From Fictibacillus phosphorivorans (GTDB lineage: Bacteria > Bacillota > Bacilli > Bacillales > Fictibacillaceae): a DNA stretch of 64,000 nucleotides. Below, in pieces: positions 48,254 to 56,149 of this stretch. The notes below the pieces were generated by a model. It was given only the letters and a program-made list of their open reading frames with translations. It was not told the origin of the DNA and made no database searches. Position 1 is the first letter of the stretch. Each line of letters opens with the position of its first letter. Made by a program: the position numbers and the translations under genes. The stretch is from NCBI RefSeq assembly GCF_007673525.1, contig NZ_VDZU01000002.1, positions 23,431-87,430 of the forward strand. Direction: 5' to 3'.

Positions 48254-48796
48254 ATGTTAGGCAAAGGTCCAATGATGCCTTTTTTTAATAACCGTTCTAT
48301 GGATGACTGGCTAAATTCTTTTGAACAATACGTCAACAAAGGGCTCAATCAGTTCGAGAAATTTGCAGACCAGATGTCGTTTGAAGTGGATACAGAAGAA
48401 ACAACAGACGACTACAAGATTCGTGCAAATCTAAAAGACTATAATCCTGAAGACCTTCAGATTGAAATCCTCAATCAAGGACTTCAGATTAAAGCACAAC
48501 GCGAAGAAGTACGGTCAACAAAAAATAAACGGACGGGGCACTTTCAACAAAGAAAGGCAATGAAACGAACAGAGCGATTCGTCCAGCTGCCTTTCATGTT
48601 TCGAAACGAAGATGTTAAAGCACAATATACGAATGGCATCTTAACCATTTCCGTTAACAAAAATGGCGGAGAAGTTATGAATCCGACTGTACCTATACAA
48701 GTCGTGACTAATTCAAGTGATAATAGTGTTGAGAAAGACAGTAATGCTAACAATACTGCCAATGTAGTTAACAACAACGGGCAGTTTGAAGAGTAG
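48254..48796 (+). CDS. Hsp20/alpha-crystallin family protein, CotM-like
   Basis: A 180-aa small heat-shock-type protein. An N-terminal helix (DDWLNSFEQYVNKGLNQFEKF) leads to an alpha-crystallin domain from about residue 45 to 140: YKIRANLKDYNPEDLQIEILNQGLQIKAQREE, then FVQLPFMFRNEDVKAQYTNGILTISV, which contains the A-x-x-x-G-I-L motif. The C-terminus is Asn-rich and disordered. It starts 11 bp after the gerPF-like gene, so it is probably co-expressed during sporulation. CotM and YocM are the B. subtilis relatives to compare. Confidence 0.84.
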   Translation: MLGKGPMMPFFNNRSMDDWLNSFEQYVNKGLNQFEKFADQMSFEVDTEETTDDYKIRANLKDYNPEDLQIEILNQGLQIKAQREEVRSTKNKRTGHFQQRKAMKRTERFVQLPFMFRNEDVKAQYTNGILTISVNKNGGEVMNPTVPIQVVTNSSDNSVEKDSNANNTANVVNNNGQFEE

Positions 48797-48835
48797 GTGC
48801 AACATTTCGTTTTCTTATGTATATTAATGCCTATA

Positions 48836-48887
48836 AAAAATGCTGACAGAAAAGGCGCTATGTTCATCCTTTTATGTCAGCATTTCT
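48836..48887. terminator. Bidirectional terminator
   Basis: AAATGCTGACA/TGTCAGCATTT perfect stem with a 29-nt inner region, A- and T-runs on both sides, between the Hsp20 and AIM24 genes. Confidence 0.7.
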
Positions 48888-48888
48888 T

Positions 48889-49632
48889 TTATCTTCCTAG
48901 TGTAGGCGCGATCCACACCTCGCCGGTACCTTCAAAAACGTGCAAGTAACCTTCACCACTTGTTGCAGATCCGATGATTGAAGAGGATGCTCGTTTTACA
49001 GAGAAATCGATATCCCCTTTTCTTAAGAGCGCAAAGTTCCCATCCACTTGCAGTTTTTCATCATGAAGCTGTATCTTCATGATCTGCTGAAGCGGAACTG
49101 GACTCTGAAGCACACAAAATCCTGAGCCTCTTAATCTCGTTTGAAACAGGCCATCCTCTCCTTTTATAGAAGACGTTAGTTTTTGTCTAGCTACACCCAA
49201 TTGCACAGACGGTTCTGCCGCATAAAACATTCCGCGATCTGCAACAACTTCTTCGTCGTTTAAGTTTAATAATAAGTAATGACCATACGAGGGCTCTAAA
49301 TAAATTTCTCCTGTACCTTCATATAATGGTTTGAAAAGAGATTCTTCCGTTAAGATATTGGAAGCCATCTTCTTCATGAACCCTCCAACTCCACCAGCAT
49401 TGCTCTTCAAACCAAGATCACCTTTCATAAACTGCAAAGCTCCCGCTTCAGCTTGAACCGCTCCTTGGCGCAATGTGATCCGAACTTGTTTTAACGATAT
49501 TCCCGTTTCTTTGGCGTAGTAAGAAGAACTTGAACCTGCACTTGTTACAGGCAACTGCTTATATTCAAGGACTTCAAAAGTTGCTCGACGTCCTTCTTCT
49601 TTTTCGATAACGTTAAAAAGTGATTCATTCAT
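48889..49632 (-). CDS. AIM24 family protein
   Basis: A 247-aa beta-rich protein of the AIM24/TIGR00266-related group. Segments VQAEAGALQFMKGDLGL, FKPLYEGTGEIYLEPSYGHYLLLNL, VVADRGMFYAAEPSV and GEGYLHVFEGTGEVWIAPT show the repeated strand pairs of the family. ATG at 49632 has GGAGG 9 nt upstream; earlier in-frame Met codons sit before or inside that site. Function unknown. Confidence 0.86.
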   Translation of the reverse strand: MNESLFNVIEKEEGRRATFEVLEYKQLPVTSAGSSSSYYAKETGISLKQVRITLRQGAVQAEAGALQFMKGDLGLKSNAGGVGGFMKKMASNILTEESLFKPLYEGTGEIYLEPSYGHYLLLNLNDEEVVADRGMFYAAEPSVQLGVARQKLTSSIKGEDGLFQTRLRGSGFCVLQSPVPLQQIMKIQLHDEKLQVDGNFALLRKGDIDFSVKRASSSIIGSATSGEGYLHVFEGTGEVWIAPTLGR

Positions 49633-49751
49633 AACCATCAGCCTCCTCTTTCTAGCATAACAAACTCTGACTTTGTTTAAACAAAGCGTGGTATAATTCA
49701 CACAAAGATATTGGCTAACGCCAAAAGAATATGAGAGAGGCGTGATTTGAC

Positions 49752-50093
49752 GTGCAGAACAAAATCATTCTTGTAACAACTGATTCATTTGGTACTGGTA
49801 ACGATCCTGCTCTTGGAGAAAACGTAATGGAAACGTATTTTACGGTTTTGAAGCAGCAATCCGATCTTCCAGCTGCGATCTTTTTCATGAATCGTGGTGT
49901 TTATTGCCTCACAGAGCAGTCTTTATGTTCGCTGCATCTAAAAGAAATAGAAGATAAGGGTGTTAAAGTGTTCGCCTGCAAGACTTGTGTTGATTACTAT
50001 AACGTAGAAAATGAGCTTGCGGCTGGAGAAATTTCAGGAATGGCACATTTTGTAGAATTATCTGCTACATATGAAGTTATTACGATTGCATAA
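49752..50093 (+). CDS. DsrE-like protein similar to the C-terminal domain of YedF
   Basis: A 113-aa DsrE/DsrF-fold protein: IILVTTDSFGTGNDPALGENVMETYFTVLKQQSDLPAAIFFMNRGVYC at the N-terminal half, then LKEIEDKGVKVFACKTCVDYY and ENELAAGEISGMAHFVELSATYEVITI. This resembles the C-terminal domain of YedF, a protein family associated with selenium metabolism and sulfur transfer. The N-terminal TusA domain of YedF is missing here. Cysteines occur in YCLTEQSLC and ACKTC. GTG start, GAGG 11 nt upstream. Function is inferred from family only. Confidence 0.78.
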   Translation: MQNKIILVTTDSFGTGNDPALGENVMETYFTVLKQQSDLPAAIFFMNRGVYCLTEQSLCSLHLKEIEDKGVKVFACKTCVDYYNVENELAAGEISGMAHFVELSATYEVITIA

Positions 50094-50140
50094 TATATAA
50101 GAATTTTAATAGCTTTTACCATTTCGATGTGAGATTGGAA

Positions 50141-50395
50141 GTAGTTGATTTCCGCTCCAGGTTGCTCGCTTTCCGCGGGGCAGGCGGTGAGCCTCCTGTC
50201 TAGTTGCAGTGACTAGCCCCTCGAGGTCAAAAGTTAAACAGTCAAGAAGGCAAAGTGCGCCTTCATAGCCCATTCAACTTTTGCTTGTCGGGGCTGAACG
50301 AGTCACTTCCACTTTTCGGACTGCCGCTTTGCGCCACTAAGTGTCTCACCTGCCGGCCTGTCCCGCAGGAGTCTCGCACCTTCCACTCCAATCAT
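50141..50395 (-). repeat. Intergenic repeat R5 with one hairpin module
   Basis: Ends GTAGTTGATTTCCGCTCCAG and CACCTTCCACTCCAATC are those of the basic element. About 130 bp is inserted between the GTGAGCC segment and the GCCGCTTTGCGCC segment, mostly the 100-nt hairpin at 50208-50307. The rest of 50094-50490 holds no gene. Confidence 0.9.
50208..50307. repeat. 100-nt hairpin module (copy 1)
   Basis: AGTGACT (50208-50214) pairs with AGTCACT (50301-50307); AGCCCC with GGGGCT; CAAAAGTT with AACTTTTG; GAAGGC with GCCTTC at the tip. The overall shape is one long interrupted stem. Near-identical modules are at 55782 and 55937. Confidence 0.9.
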
Positions 50396-50493
50396 CTTGC
50401 AATGAAGTGAAGAAAAAAATTCAAGGGCAACAATCCTCGAACAAAAAAGAAGATTCTCTACTTCCCACCTTCTTTTTTCTTCTAATTAATGTA

Positions 50494-50534
50494 ACATAAA
50501 AAAACGTACACCTAACTTGCTGGTGTACGTTTTG
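50494..50534 (-). terminator. Terminator of yggT-like gene
   Basis: AAAACGTACACC/GGTGTACGTTTT perfect 12-bp stem, T-run on the minus strand. Confidence 0.85.
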
Positions 50535-50539
50535 TAGTC

Positions 50540-50923
50540 TTATCTTCTTTCTTCTCGGATAATTCTCTTTTCTCTAGTCGTTGCCTCGTCTCGGATAACG
50601 GGTTCTTCTCTAATAACTGTTTCACGATGAACGTGATCTGCCTTTCTTACTGAGAATAGCCTTTTCAGCAGCATGCCGACTACACCATACACAATGATTG
50701 CAACAATCGTAGACAATTCGATCACGAATCCATTGGCTAGTTCGATGTTTGGAAAAATCGCTGCAAATGGTAAAAGAAGCGGTTGGCTCAGACCGTATAT
50801 GAGCTGTGCGAAAGCTGCTCCTTCATTTGCATTAAACAGTTGAAAAATAAAACGTAAAATTAAGATTAGCTGAATGATACCGACTATGAATGAAATAATT
50901 GTGGCTGGAACGGAACGCCTCAT
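50540..50923 (-). CDS. YggT-like membrane protein with charged tail
   Basis: A 127-aa protein with two hydrophobic segments (VPATIISFIVGIIQLILILRFIFQLF and about residues 66-88) and the YggT-like loop GLSQPLLLPFAAIFP. The C-terminal 35 residues are an unusual charged repeat: HRETVIREEPVIRDEATTREKRIIREERR, with IRE/IRD every 6 to 7 residues. No function can be assigned. Confidence 0.75.
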   Translation of the reverse strand: MRRSVPATIISFIVGIIQLILILRFIFQLFNANEGAAFAQLIYGLSQPLLLPFAAIFPNIELANGFVIELSTIVAIIVYGVVGMLLKRLFSVRKADHVHRETVIREEPVIRDEATTREKRIIREERR

Positions 50924-50979
50924 CGCAATTCCCTCATTTCATTGGATTTGCTACTAAACATACCCTTCTTTTCACAACA

Positions 50980-51825
50980 TTAAGCATGCTCAATCGGTTT
51001 ATTACTTTGATCATACTGACATAGCCATTTCTCCGTAAAATCCACCAGTTCTTTCTGTGGAATCAATCGACAATCAGCCATCCCTACTTTTCCTTTTTTG
51101 ACAAGATAACTATTTCGCTCGTAAACCTCCCCAATCTCTTCGAACAATTCTTCTCGGTAAGAAATTTGAGTGAACGACTTCCATACTCTTTTTCCATCGC
51201 TAAAAAATGGGCCTGCATTTTGTTCTGTTTTTGGTGACGGTACGCGATGTTCGGCTAAATGCATGGAGGTATTCGAATCATAGCCTACACCTAGCAGAAG
51301 AACATGGCCCTGAAGTTCATAAACTCTTCCAAGAGGTGACTGTTCGCCTAAGCCGAAATCCACTGAATGATCGTTTATGATCGTTTCTTTATTTTTACCC
51401 CATGCAGCAAAAGAGTCTGTTGGATGATTGCTTCTTAGAACACCATGAAACGTGCGAAATGCTTCTACAATCGCTCCCATAAAATATGTCGGTGTTACAG
51501 CAGGATCAAACGCTGGCATCTCTTCTATGATTGTCGGCCACCAATCCTTTGGAACCGGTGGATTCAGCCACCCTGCCGGATCAGAATAATGAGCCGTATG
51601 TGTAGGCATAACCAATGTTCCTTCTTCTGTTATAACGTCCATCAACGCTTGTACAACTGCCACAGGTCCTCCTACCACCCATCCCATTGACTTCAAGCTA
51701 GAGTGAACGATAACGGTCATTCCTTTTTTCAGTCCTAATGATCTAAGATCCTCGGCTAAAGTCACCCTCGTTTTTGGATAATCTGTATGTAATTCAATAC
51801 TACTCACGCTTCTCACAACCTTCAC
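50980..51825 (-). CDS. AAC(3)/YokD family N-acetyltransferase
   Basis: A 281-aa protein of the aminoglycoside 3-N-acetyltransferase fold. Family motifs are VIVHSSLKSMGWVVGGPVAVVQALMDV, GTLVMPTHTAHYSDP, RSNHPTDSFAAWG, and LGEQSPLGRVYELQGHVLLLGVGYDSNTSMHLAEHR with the acetyl-CoA and catalytic residues. It aligns with B. subtilis YokD, which is a chromosomal homologue whose aminoglycoside activity is not established. Divergent from the fru operon. Confidence 0.88.
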   Translation of the reverse strand: MKVVRSVSSIELHTDYPKTRVTLAEDLRSLGLKKGMTVIVHSSLKSMGWVVGGPVAVVQALMDVITEEGTLVMPTHTAHYSDPAGWLNPPVPKDWWPTIIEEMPAFDPAVTPTYFMGAIVEAFRTFHGVLRSNHPTDSFAAWGKNKETIINDHSVDFGLGEQSPLGRVYELQGHVLLLGVGYDSNTSMHLAEHRVPSPKTEQNAGPFFSDGKRVWKSFTQISYREELFEEIGEVYERNSYLVKKGKVGMADCRLIPQKELVDFTEKWLCQYDQSNKPIEHA

Positions 51826-51873
51826 TTCTTATGTACCCTCATTATAACAAAAAGAAATGGAATACTTTGGTTA

Positions 51874-51935
51874 TGATTGTTTTTGATTATTTTTGATTGT
51901 TTGTGATTGAAAAATGTAAGGGCTTACGTTACAAT
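51874..51935 (+). promoter_or_regulatory. fru promoter and FruR operator repeats
   Basis: TGATT occurs at 51874, 51884, 51894 and 51904, exactly 10 bp apart, as TGATTGTTTT-like direct repeats. They run into the -35 TTGAAA (51907-51912). A 17-nt spacer leads to -10 TACAAT (51930-51935). DeoR-family regulators typically bind such direct repeats; position suggests autoregulation by the first gene, relieved by fructose-1-phosphate. Confidence 0.75.
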
Positions 51936-51970
51936 GATGTCAAAGAAAGAGAACATTTGGAGGTGTCAGG

Positions 51971-52723
51971 ATGCTTACACCTGAAAGACATCGAAAGATT
52001 ATTGAAGTATTAGGCGAAAAGTCAGTAGTAACTATACAAGAACTCGTAGAAGCAACAGCGTCCTCTGAATCAACAATACGCAGAGATCTAAGTCAGTTGC
52101 AGAGAGAAAAGAAGTTAAAACGCGTACACGGTGGAGCATCACTTACTCACCAAAAAAGCGAAGAATTGAGCGTTTTTGAAAAATCCGAGAGAAACGCTTT
52201 AGAAAAAGAAAAAATTGCACAATATGCTTGTGATTTAGTCCAGACTGGGGATTGCATCTATCTCGATGCAGGAACGACAACACTAAGGATGATTCCTCAT
52301 CTAAAGAACAAAGAAATCACAGTTGTAACGAATGCCATCTCCCATCTTGAAGCGTTAAGTGAACATGAGATTAAAACGTACTTAATAGGCGGGCTCGTTA
52401 AATCTAAAACGAAAGCACTTGTGGGAAGCAGTGCGATAAAAAGTTTAAGTTCCTATCGGTTCGACAAGGTTTTCCTTGGTATGAACGGCATTCACATCGA
52501 AGCTGGTTTTACTACACCAGATCCCGAAGAAGCAGCAGTAAAAAATTTAGCGATCTCTCTTTCACAAAAAGCATTCATACTAGCTGATCATACGAAGTTT
52601 CATGAGACTTCTTTCTCAAAAGTAGCAGAACTAAATGAGGCGATCATTATAACGGACGATATTGATGATGACGTCATCTATGATTTTCAAGACAAGACAG
52701 AAGTAAGGGTTGTGACATCATGA
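51971..52723 (+). CDS. fruR: DeoR-family fructose operon regulator FruR
   Basis: A 250-aa repressor. The N-terminal HTH contains MLTPERHRKIIEVLGEKSVVTIQELVEATASSESTIRRDLSQL with the DeoR signature and KRVHGGA. The sensor domain has ETFEKSE-like NALEKEKIAQYACDLVQTGDCIYLDAGTTT and ends DKTEVRVVTS. GGAGGTG lies 8 nt before the ATG. Its stop overlaps the fruK start by 4 bp. Effector is probably fructose-1-phosphate. Confidence 0.93.
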   Translation: MLTPERHRKIIEVLGEKSVVTIQELVEATASSESTIRRDLSQLQREKKLKRVHGGASLTHQKSEELSVFEKSERNALEKEKIAQYACDLVQTGDCIYLDAGTTTLRMIPHLKNKEITVVTNAISHLEALSEHEIKTYLIGGLVKSKTKALVGSSAIKSLSSYRFDKVFLGMNGIHIEAGFTTPDPEEAAVKNLAISLSQKAFILADHTKFHETSFSKVAELNEAIIITDDIDDDVIYDFQDKTEVRVVTS

Positions 52724-53634
52724 TTTATACTTGCACACTGAATCCGTCCATTGATTATGTAGCTCGAGTGGAGGATTTTAAAGAAGGGCAGATAAACCGC
52801 ACATCAGATACATTTATTTATCCCGGAGGAAAAGGAATCAACGTTTCGCGAGTTTTGAAACACCTTGGTATAGAAAGTACTGCGCTTGGTTTCACGGGTG
52901 GTTTTACAGGTGCTTTTATCAAAGACTTTTTAACACAAGATCACATTCAGCATGATTTTATAGATGTTTCAGAAGTTACAAGAATTAATGTAAAGCTCAA
53001 GTCTCATAAAGAAACAGAGATTAATGGTCAAGGACCTGTAATCTCTATAGAAAACCAACAGAATTTACTTCAAAAAATCAATAACATGAGTAAAGGTGAT
53101 TTCCTTCTTCTTGCAGGAAGCATTCCACCATCAATATCAGATAATTTTTATGCAGAGATTGCTAATAAATGTATGGTCAAAGGTGTTCATGTTGTCATTG
53201 ATGCAGCTGGAGAAGCACTTCGTAAGAGCTTGTCGTACCGGCCATTTTTGATCAAACCCAACCACCATGAACTTGGAGAACTTTTTCATACAAACGTCCA
53301 CAATAAAGAAGATGCTGTTTTTTATGGGAAGAAGCTGTTGGAAGCGGGGGTACAGAATGTCATCGTTTCTATGGCTGGAGATGGAGCGACCTTTCTCAAC
53401 CAAGATACCGTTCTAATATCAAACGTACCCGTTGGAACCGTAAAAAATTCAGTAGGTGCTGGTGATTCTGTTGTAGCTGGATTTCTTTCTCAGGTTACCC
53501 AAGAACACGACTTCTCTACCGCGTTCCAATATGGAGTTGCCGCAGGAAGTGCTACTGCTTTTTCAGAAGATCTCTGCACATTAGAACAAGTAGAATCTTT
53601 ACGAAAACAGATCGTTATAGAAGAATTACGGTAA
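52720..53634 (+). CDS. fruK: 1-Phosphofructokinase FruK
   Basis: A 304-aa PfkB-family kinase converting fructose-1-phosphate to fructose-1,6-bisphosphate. NPSIDYVARVEDF, the first PfkB signature GGKGINVSRVLKHLG and the second signature VKNSVGAGDSVVAGF, with catalytic Asp in GAGDS, are present. Between fruR and fruA; the ATG overlaps the fruR stop (ATGA). Confidence 0.95.
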   Translation: MIYTCTLNPSIDYVARVEDFKEGQINRTSDTFIYPGGKGINVSRVLKHLGIESTALGFTGGFTGAFIKDFLTQDHIQHDFIDVSEVTRINVKLKSHKETEINGQGPVISIENQQNLLQKINNMSKGDFLLLAGSIPPSISDNFYAEIANKCMVKGVHVVIDAAGEALRKSLSYRPFLIKPNHHELGELFHTNVHNKEDAVFYGKKLLEAGVQNVIVSMAGDGATFLNQDTVLISNVPVGTVKNSVGAGDSVVAGFLSQVTQEHDFSTAFQYGVAAGSATAFSEDLCTLEQVESLRKQIVIEELR

Positions 53635-53649
53635 TGAGGAGGAATAAAA

Positions 53650-55545
53650 ATGAAAATTACAGATTTATTAACTAAAGATACAATCTTACTAAACTTACAG
53701 TCTCAATCTAAAGAAGACGTCATAGATGAACTGATTGAAAAACTCTATTCAGCTGGAAAACTGAATGATAAAAAGGCATATAAAGAAGCTATATTAGCAA
53801 GAGAAACTCAAAGTACGACGGGAATCGGAGAAGGAATAGCCATACCTCATGCAAAAACGAATGCCGTTAGCGAGCCTGCCATCGCTTTCGGTCGTTCAAC
53901 AGATGGCATCGACTATGAATCCTTGGATGGCCAGAACGCACATCTTTTCTTTATGATCGCCGCATATGAAGGCGCTAACAACGATCATTTAGCGACACTT
54001 TCCAGACTTTCTAGCTTTTTAATTGACCCCAACTTTAGAAAAAGTCTGGAATCTGCAGCAACAGAAAAAGAAATTCTAGACGCGATCGACGCAAAAGAAA
54101 AAGAGATGGAAAAAGAAGAAAATCCTACCTCTTCTTCTAAACAGAAGATACTAGCTGTTACAGCTTGCCCTACAGGCATTGCTCATACGTATATGGCAGC
54201 TGATGCGCTAAAAGCAAAAGCGAAAGAAATGGACGTCAACTTAAAAGTAGAAACAAATGGTTCGAGCGGAATTAAAAACGCACTTTCGAAAGATGATATT
54301 GAAGAAGCTCATGCGATTATAGTCGCTGCAGATAAACAAGTTGAGATGGAACGCTTTAACGGTAAACATGTGATTCAAGTTCCAGTAGCTCAAGGAATTC
54401 GAAAGCCTCAACAGCTCATTCAGCAAGCGTTAGATCAAGATGCTCCTGTTTATAAAAGTAACGGAGAAGCATCGAATGTTGATGAGAAGAAAAATGCTTC
54501 GCCAGGAAGATCTGGGTTTTATAAACACTTGATGAGCGGTGTGTCCAATATGCTTCCCTTCGTTGTTGGTGGAGGAATTCTGATTGCGATCTCGTTTATT
54601 TTCGGCATTAACGCAGCTGATCCGAAAGATCCTTCTTATCATCCGATCGCTGAAGCACTTAGCACAATAGGTGGCGGTAACGCGTTCGCTCTCATGATCC
54701 CTGTTTTAGCAGGTTTTATTGCGATGAGTATCGCAGATCGTCCAGGATTTGCGCCTGGTATGGTCGGAGGATTTATGGCCGCAACAGGAGGAGCTGGTTT
54801 CCTTGGCGGACTGATCGCTGGTTTCTTAGCAGGATATCTAGTTCTTGGATTAAAAAAGTTGTTTAGCAGTTTACCTCAATCATTAGAAGGGATCAAACCT
54901 GTTCTTCTTTATCCTTTATTCGGCATCCTTCTAACCGGTCTGATCATGATGTTCATTGTGATTGAACCCGTGAAAGCATTGAACGACGCATTAACGTTGT
55001 GGTTAAAAGGCATGGGAACTGGAAATCTTGTATTCTTAGGTTTAATTCTAGGCGGAATGATGGCTGTCGATATGGGTGGACCTATCAATAAAGCAGCTTT
55101 CACATTCGGTATCGCGATGATCGATGCAGGTAACTTTGCCCCTCATGCAGCCATTATGGCGGGGGGAATGGTGCCACCGCTAGGTCTTGCACTATCAACA
55201 ACATTATTTAAAAAGAAATATACAAAAGCGGAGCGAGAAGCAGGTAAGACAAATTACATTATGGGAGCTTCCTTTATTACTGAAGGTGCTATTCCATTTG
55301 CAGCTGCCGATCCTGGTCGTGTAATTCCAGCCGCTGTGATCGGTTCCGCTGTAGCTGGTGCTTTATCAATGGTATTCGGTATCGGACTTCCAGCACCACA
55401 TGGAGGCGCGTTCGTAATTCCAATCGTGAACGGAAATCCGTTGCTATACGTATTAGCCATTTTGATTGGTTCATTCGTTACCGCTTTTATTGCTGGTATG
55501 CTGAAAAAAGAAGTTCAAGAAAATAAAAAAGAACTCGCAGCTTAA
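53650..55545 (+). CDS. fruA: PTS fructose transporter EIIABC FruA
   Basis: A 631-aa three-domain PTS protein. EIIA (1-150) with phosphorylated His in GIAIPHAKTN; EIIB (about 168-270) with Cys in VTACPTGIAHTYMAA; EIIC (about 295-625) membrane domain with SGVSNMLPFVVGGGILIAISF and GFIAMSIADRPGFAPG. It imports fructose as fructose-1-phosphate. GAGGAGG-like site 9 nt upstream; 15 bp after fruK. Confidence 0.95.
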   Translation: MKITDLLTKDTILLNLQSQSKEDVIDELIEKLYSAGKLNDKKAYKEAILARETQSTTGIGEGIAIPHAKTNAVSEPAIAFGRSTDGIDYESLDGQNAHLFFMIAAYEGANNDHLATLSRLSSFLIDPNFRKSLESAATEKEILDAIDAKEKEMEKEENPTSSSKQKILAVTACPTGIAHTYMAADALKAKAKEMDVNLKVETNGSSGIKNALSKDDIEEAHAIIVAADKQVEMERFNGKHVIQVPVAQGIRKPQQLIQQALDQDAPVYKSNGEASNVDEKKNASPGRSGFYKHLMSGVSNMLPFVVGGGILIAISFIFGINAADPKDPSYHPIAEALSTIGGGNAFALMIPVLAGFIAMSIADRPGFAPGMVGGFMAATGGAGFLGGLIAGFLAGYLVLGLKKLFSSLPQSLEGIKPVLLYPLFGILLTGLIMMFIVIEPVKALNDALTLWLKGMGTGNLVFLGLILGGMMAVDMGGPINKAAFTFGIAMIDAGNFAPHAAIMAGGMVPPLGLALSTTLFKKKYTKAEREAGKTNYIMGASFITEGAIPFAAADPGRVIPAAVIGSAVAGALSMVFGIGLPAPHGGAFVIPIVNGNPLLYVLAILIGSFVTAFIAGMLKKEVQENKKELAA

Positions 55546-55565
55546 TGTGAGGGAGAATTGAAACA

Positions 55566-55614
55566 GAAAAGGATAAAACTAACTCGCGATGACGAGAAGT
55601 TTTATCCTTTTTCT
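55566..55614 (+). terminator. Terminator of the fru operon
   Basis: AGGATAAAACT/AGTTTTATCCT (with flanking A and T runs) and an inner CTCG/CGAG pair. Confidence 0.88.
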
Positions 55615-55781
55615 TATGTGATGTTTTATTAACTAAATCAATATACTCATCCTAAAACCGTTCCGTTATCAATTAGAAGTTTAGCAAAAGGTTGTTTTTA
55701 TGTTTTTCTCTTCATATGCAAGTTGATTGTAGCGCAAGGTGCGAGACTCCTATGGGACGAGCGGTCAGACCGAAAAGTGGA

Positions 55782-55881
55782 AGTGGCTCTTTCAGCGCCG
55801 ACAAGCAAAAGGTGAATGGGCTGTGAAGGCGCTTTTTGCCTTCATGACCATTTAACTTTTGACCTCGAGGGGCTAGCCACT
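55782..55881. repeat. 100-nt hairpin module (copy 2)
   Basis: AGTGGCT pairs with AGCCACT at the ends, whereas the other two copies have AGTGACT with AGTCACT: a compensatory G-C for A-T change in the stem. GAAGGC/GCCTTC at the tip is unchanged. Confidence 0.9.
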
Positions 55882-55936
55882 GCAACTAGACAGGTGAGAC
55901 CCTTAAGGGCGCAAAGCGGCAGTCAGAAAAAGTGGA

Positions 55937-56036
55937 AGTGACTCGTTCAGCCCCGACAAGCAAAAGTTGAATGGGCTATGAAGGCGCACTTTGCCTTCTT
56001 GACCGTTTAACTTTTGACCTCGAGGGGCTAGTCACT
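55937..56036. repeat. 100-nt hairpin module (copy 3)
   Basis: AGTGACT/AGTCACT ends, AGCCCC/GGGGCT, CAAAAGTT/AACTTTTG and GAAGGC/GCCTTC. Inverted copy of the module at 50208 relative to the window, same orientation relative to its host repeat. Confidence 0.9.
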
Positions 56037-56149
56037 GCAACTAGGCAAGGGGGCTCACCGGTCGCCCCATGGAAAGCGAGCAACCTGGAGCGGAGATCAA
56101 CTACTATCAGAGCTACTAAGTAAATTGAAACAGCTTTTTAGTTCGATAA

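Larger units (their letters stand above)
55721..56104 (+). repeat. Intergenic repeat R6 with two hairpin modules
   Basis: The ends AGTTGATTGTAGCGCAAGGTGCGAGACTCC and GAGCAACCTGGAGCGGAGATCAACTACT are those of the basic element. Two 100-nt hairpin modules are inserted at different sites: one after GGGACGAGCGG and one after GCGCAAAGCGGC. The second site is the same as in R5. The rest of 55546-56149 contains no gene. Confidence 0.92.
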
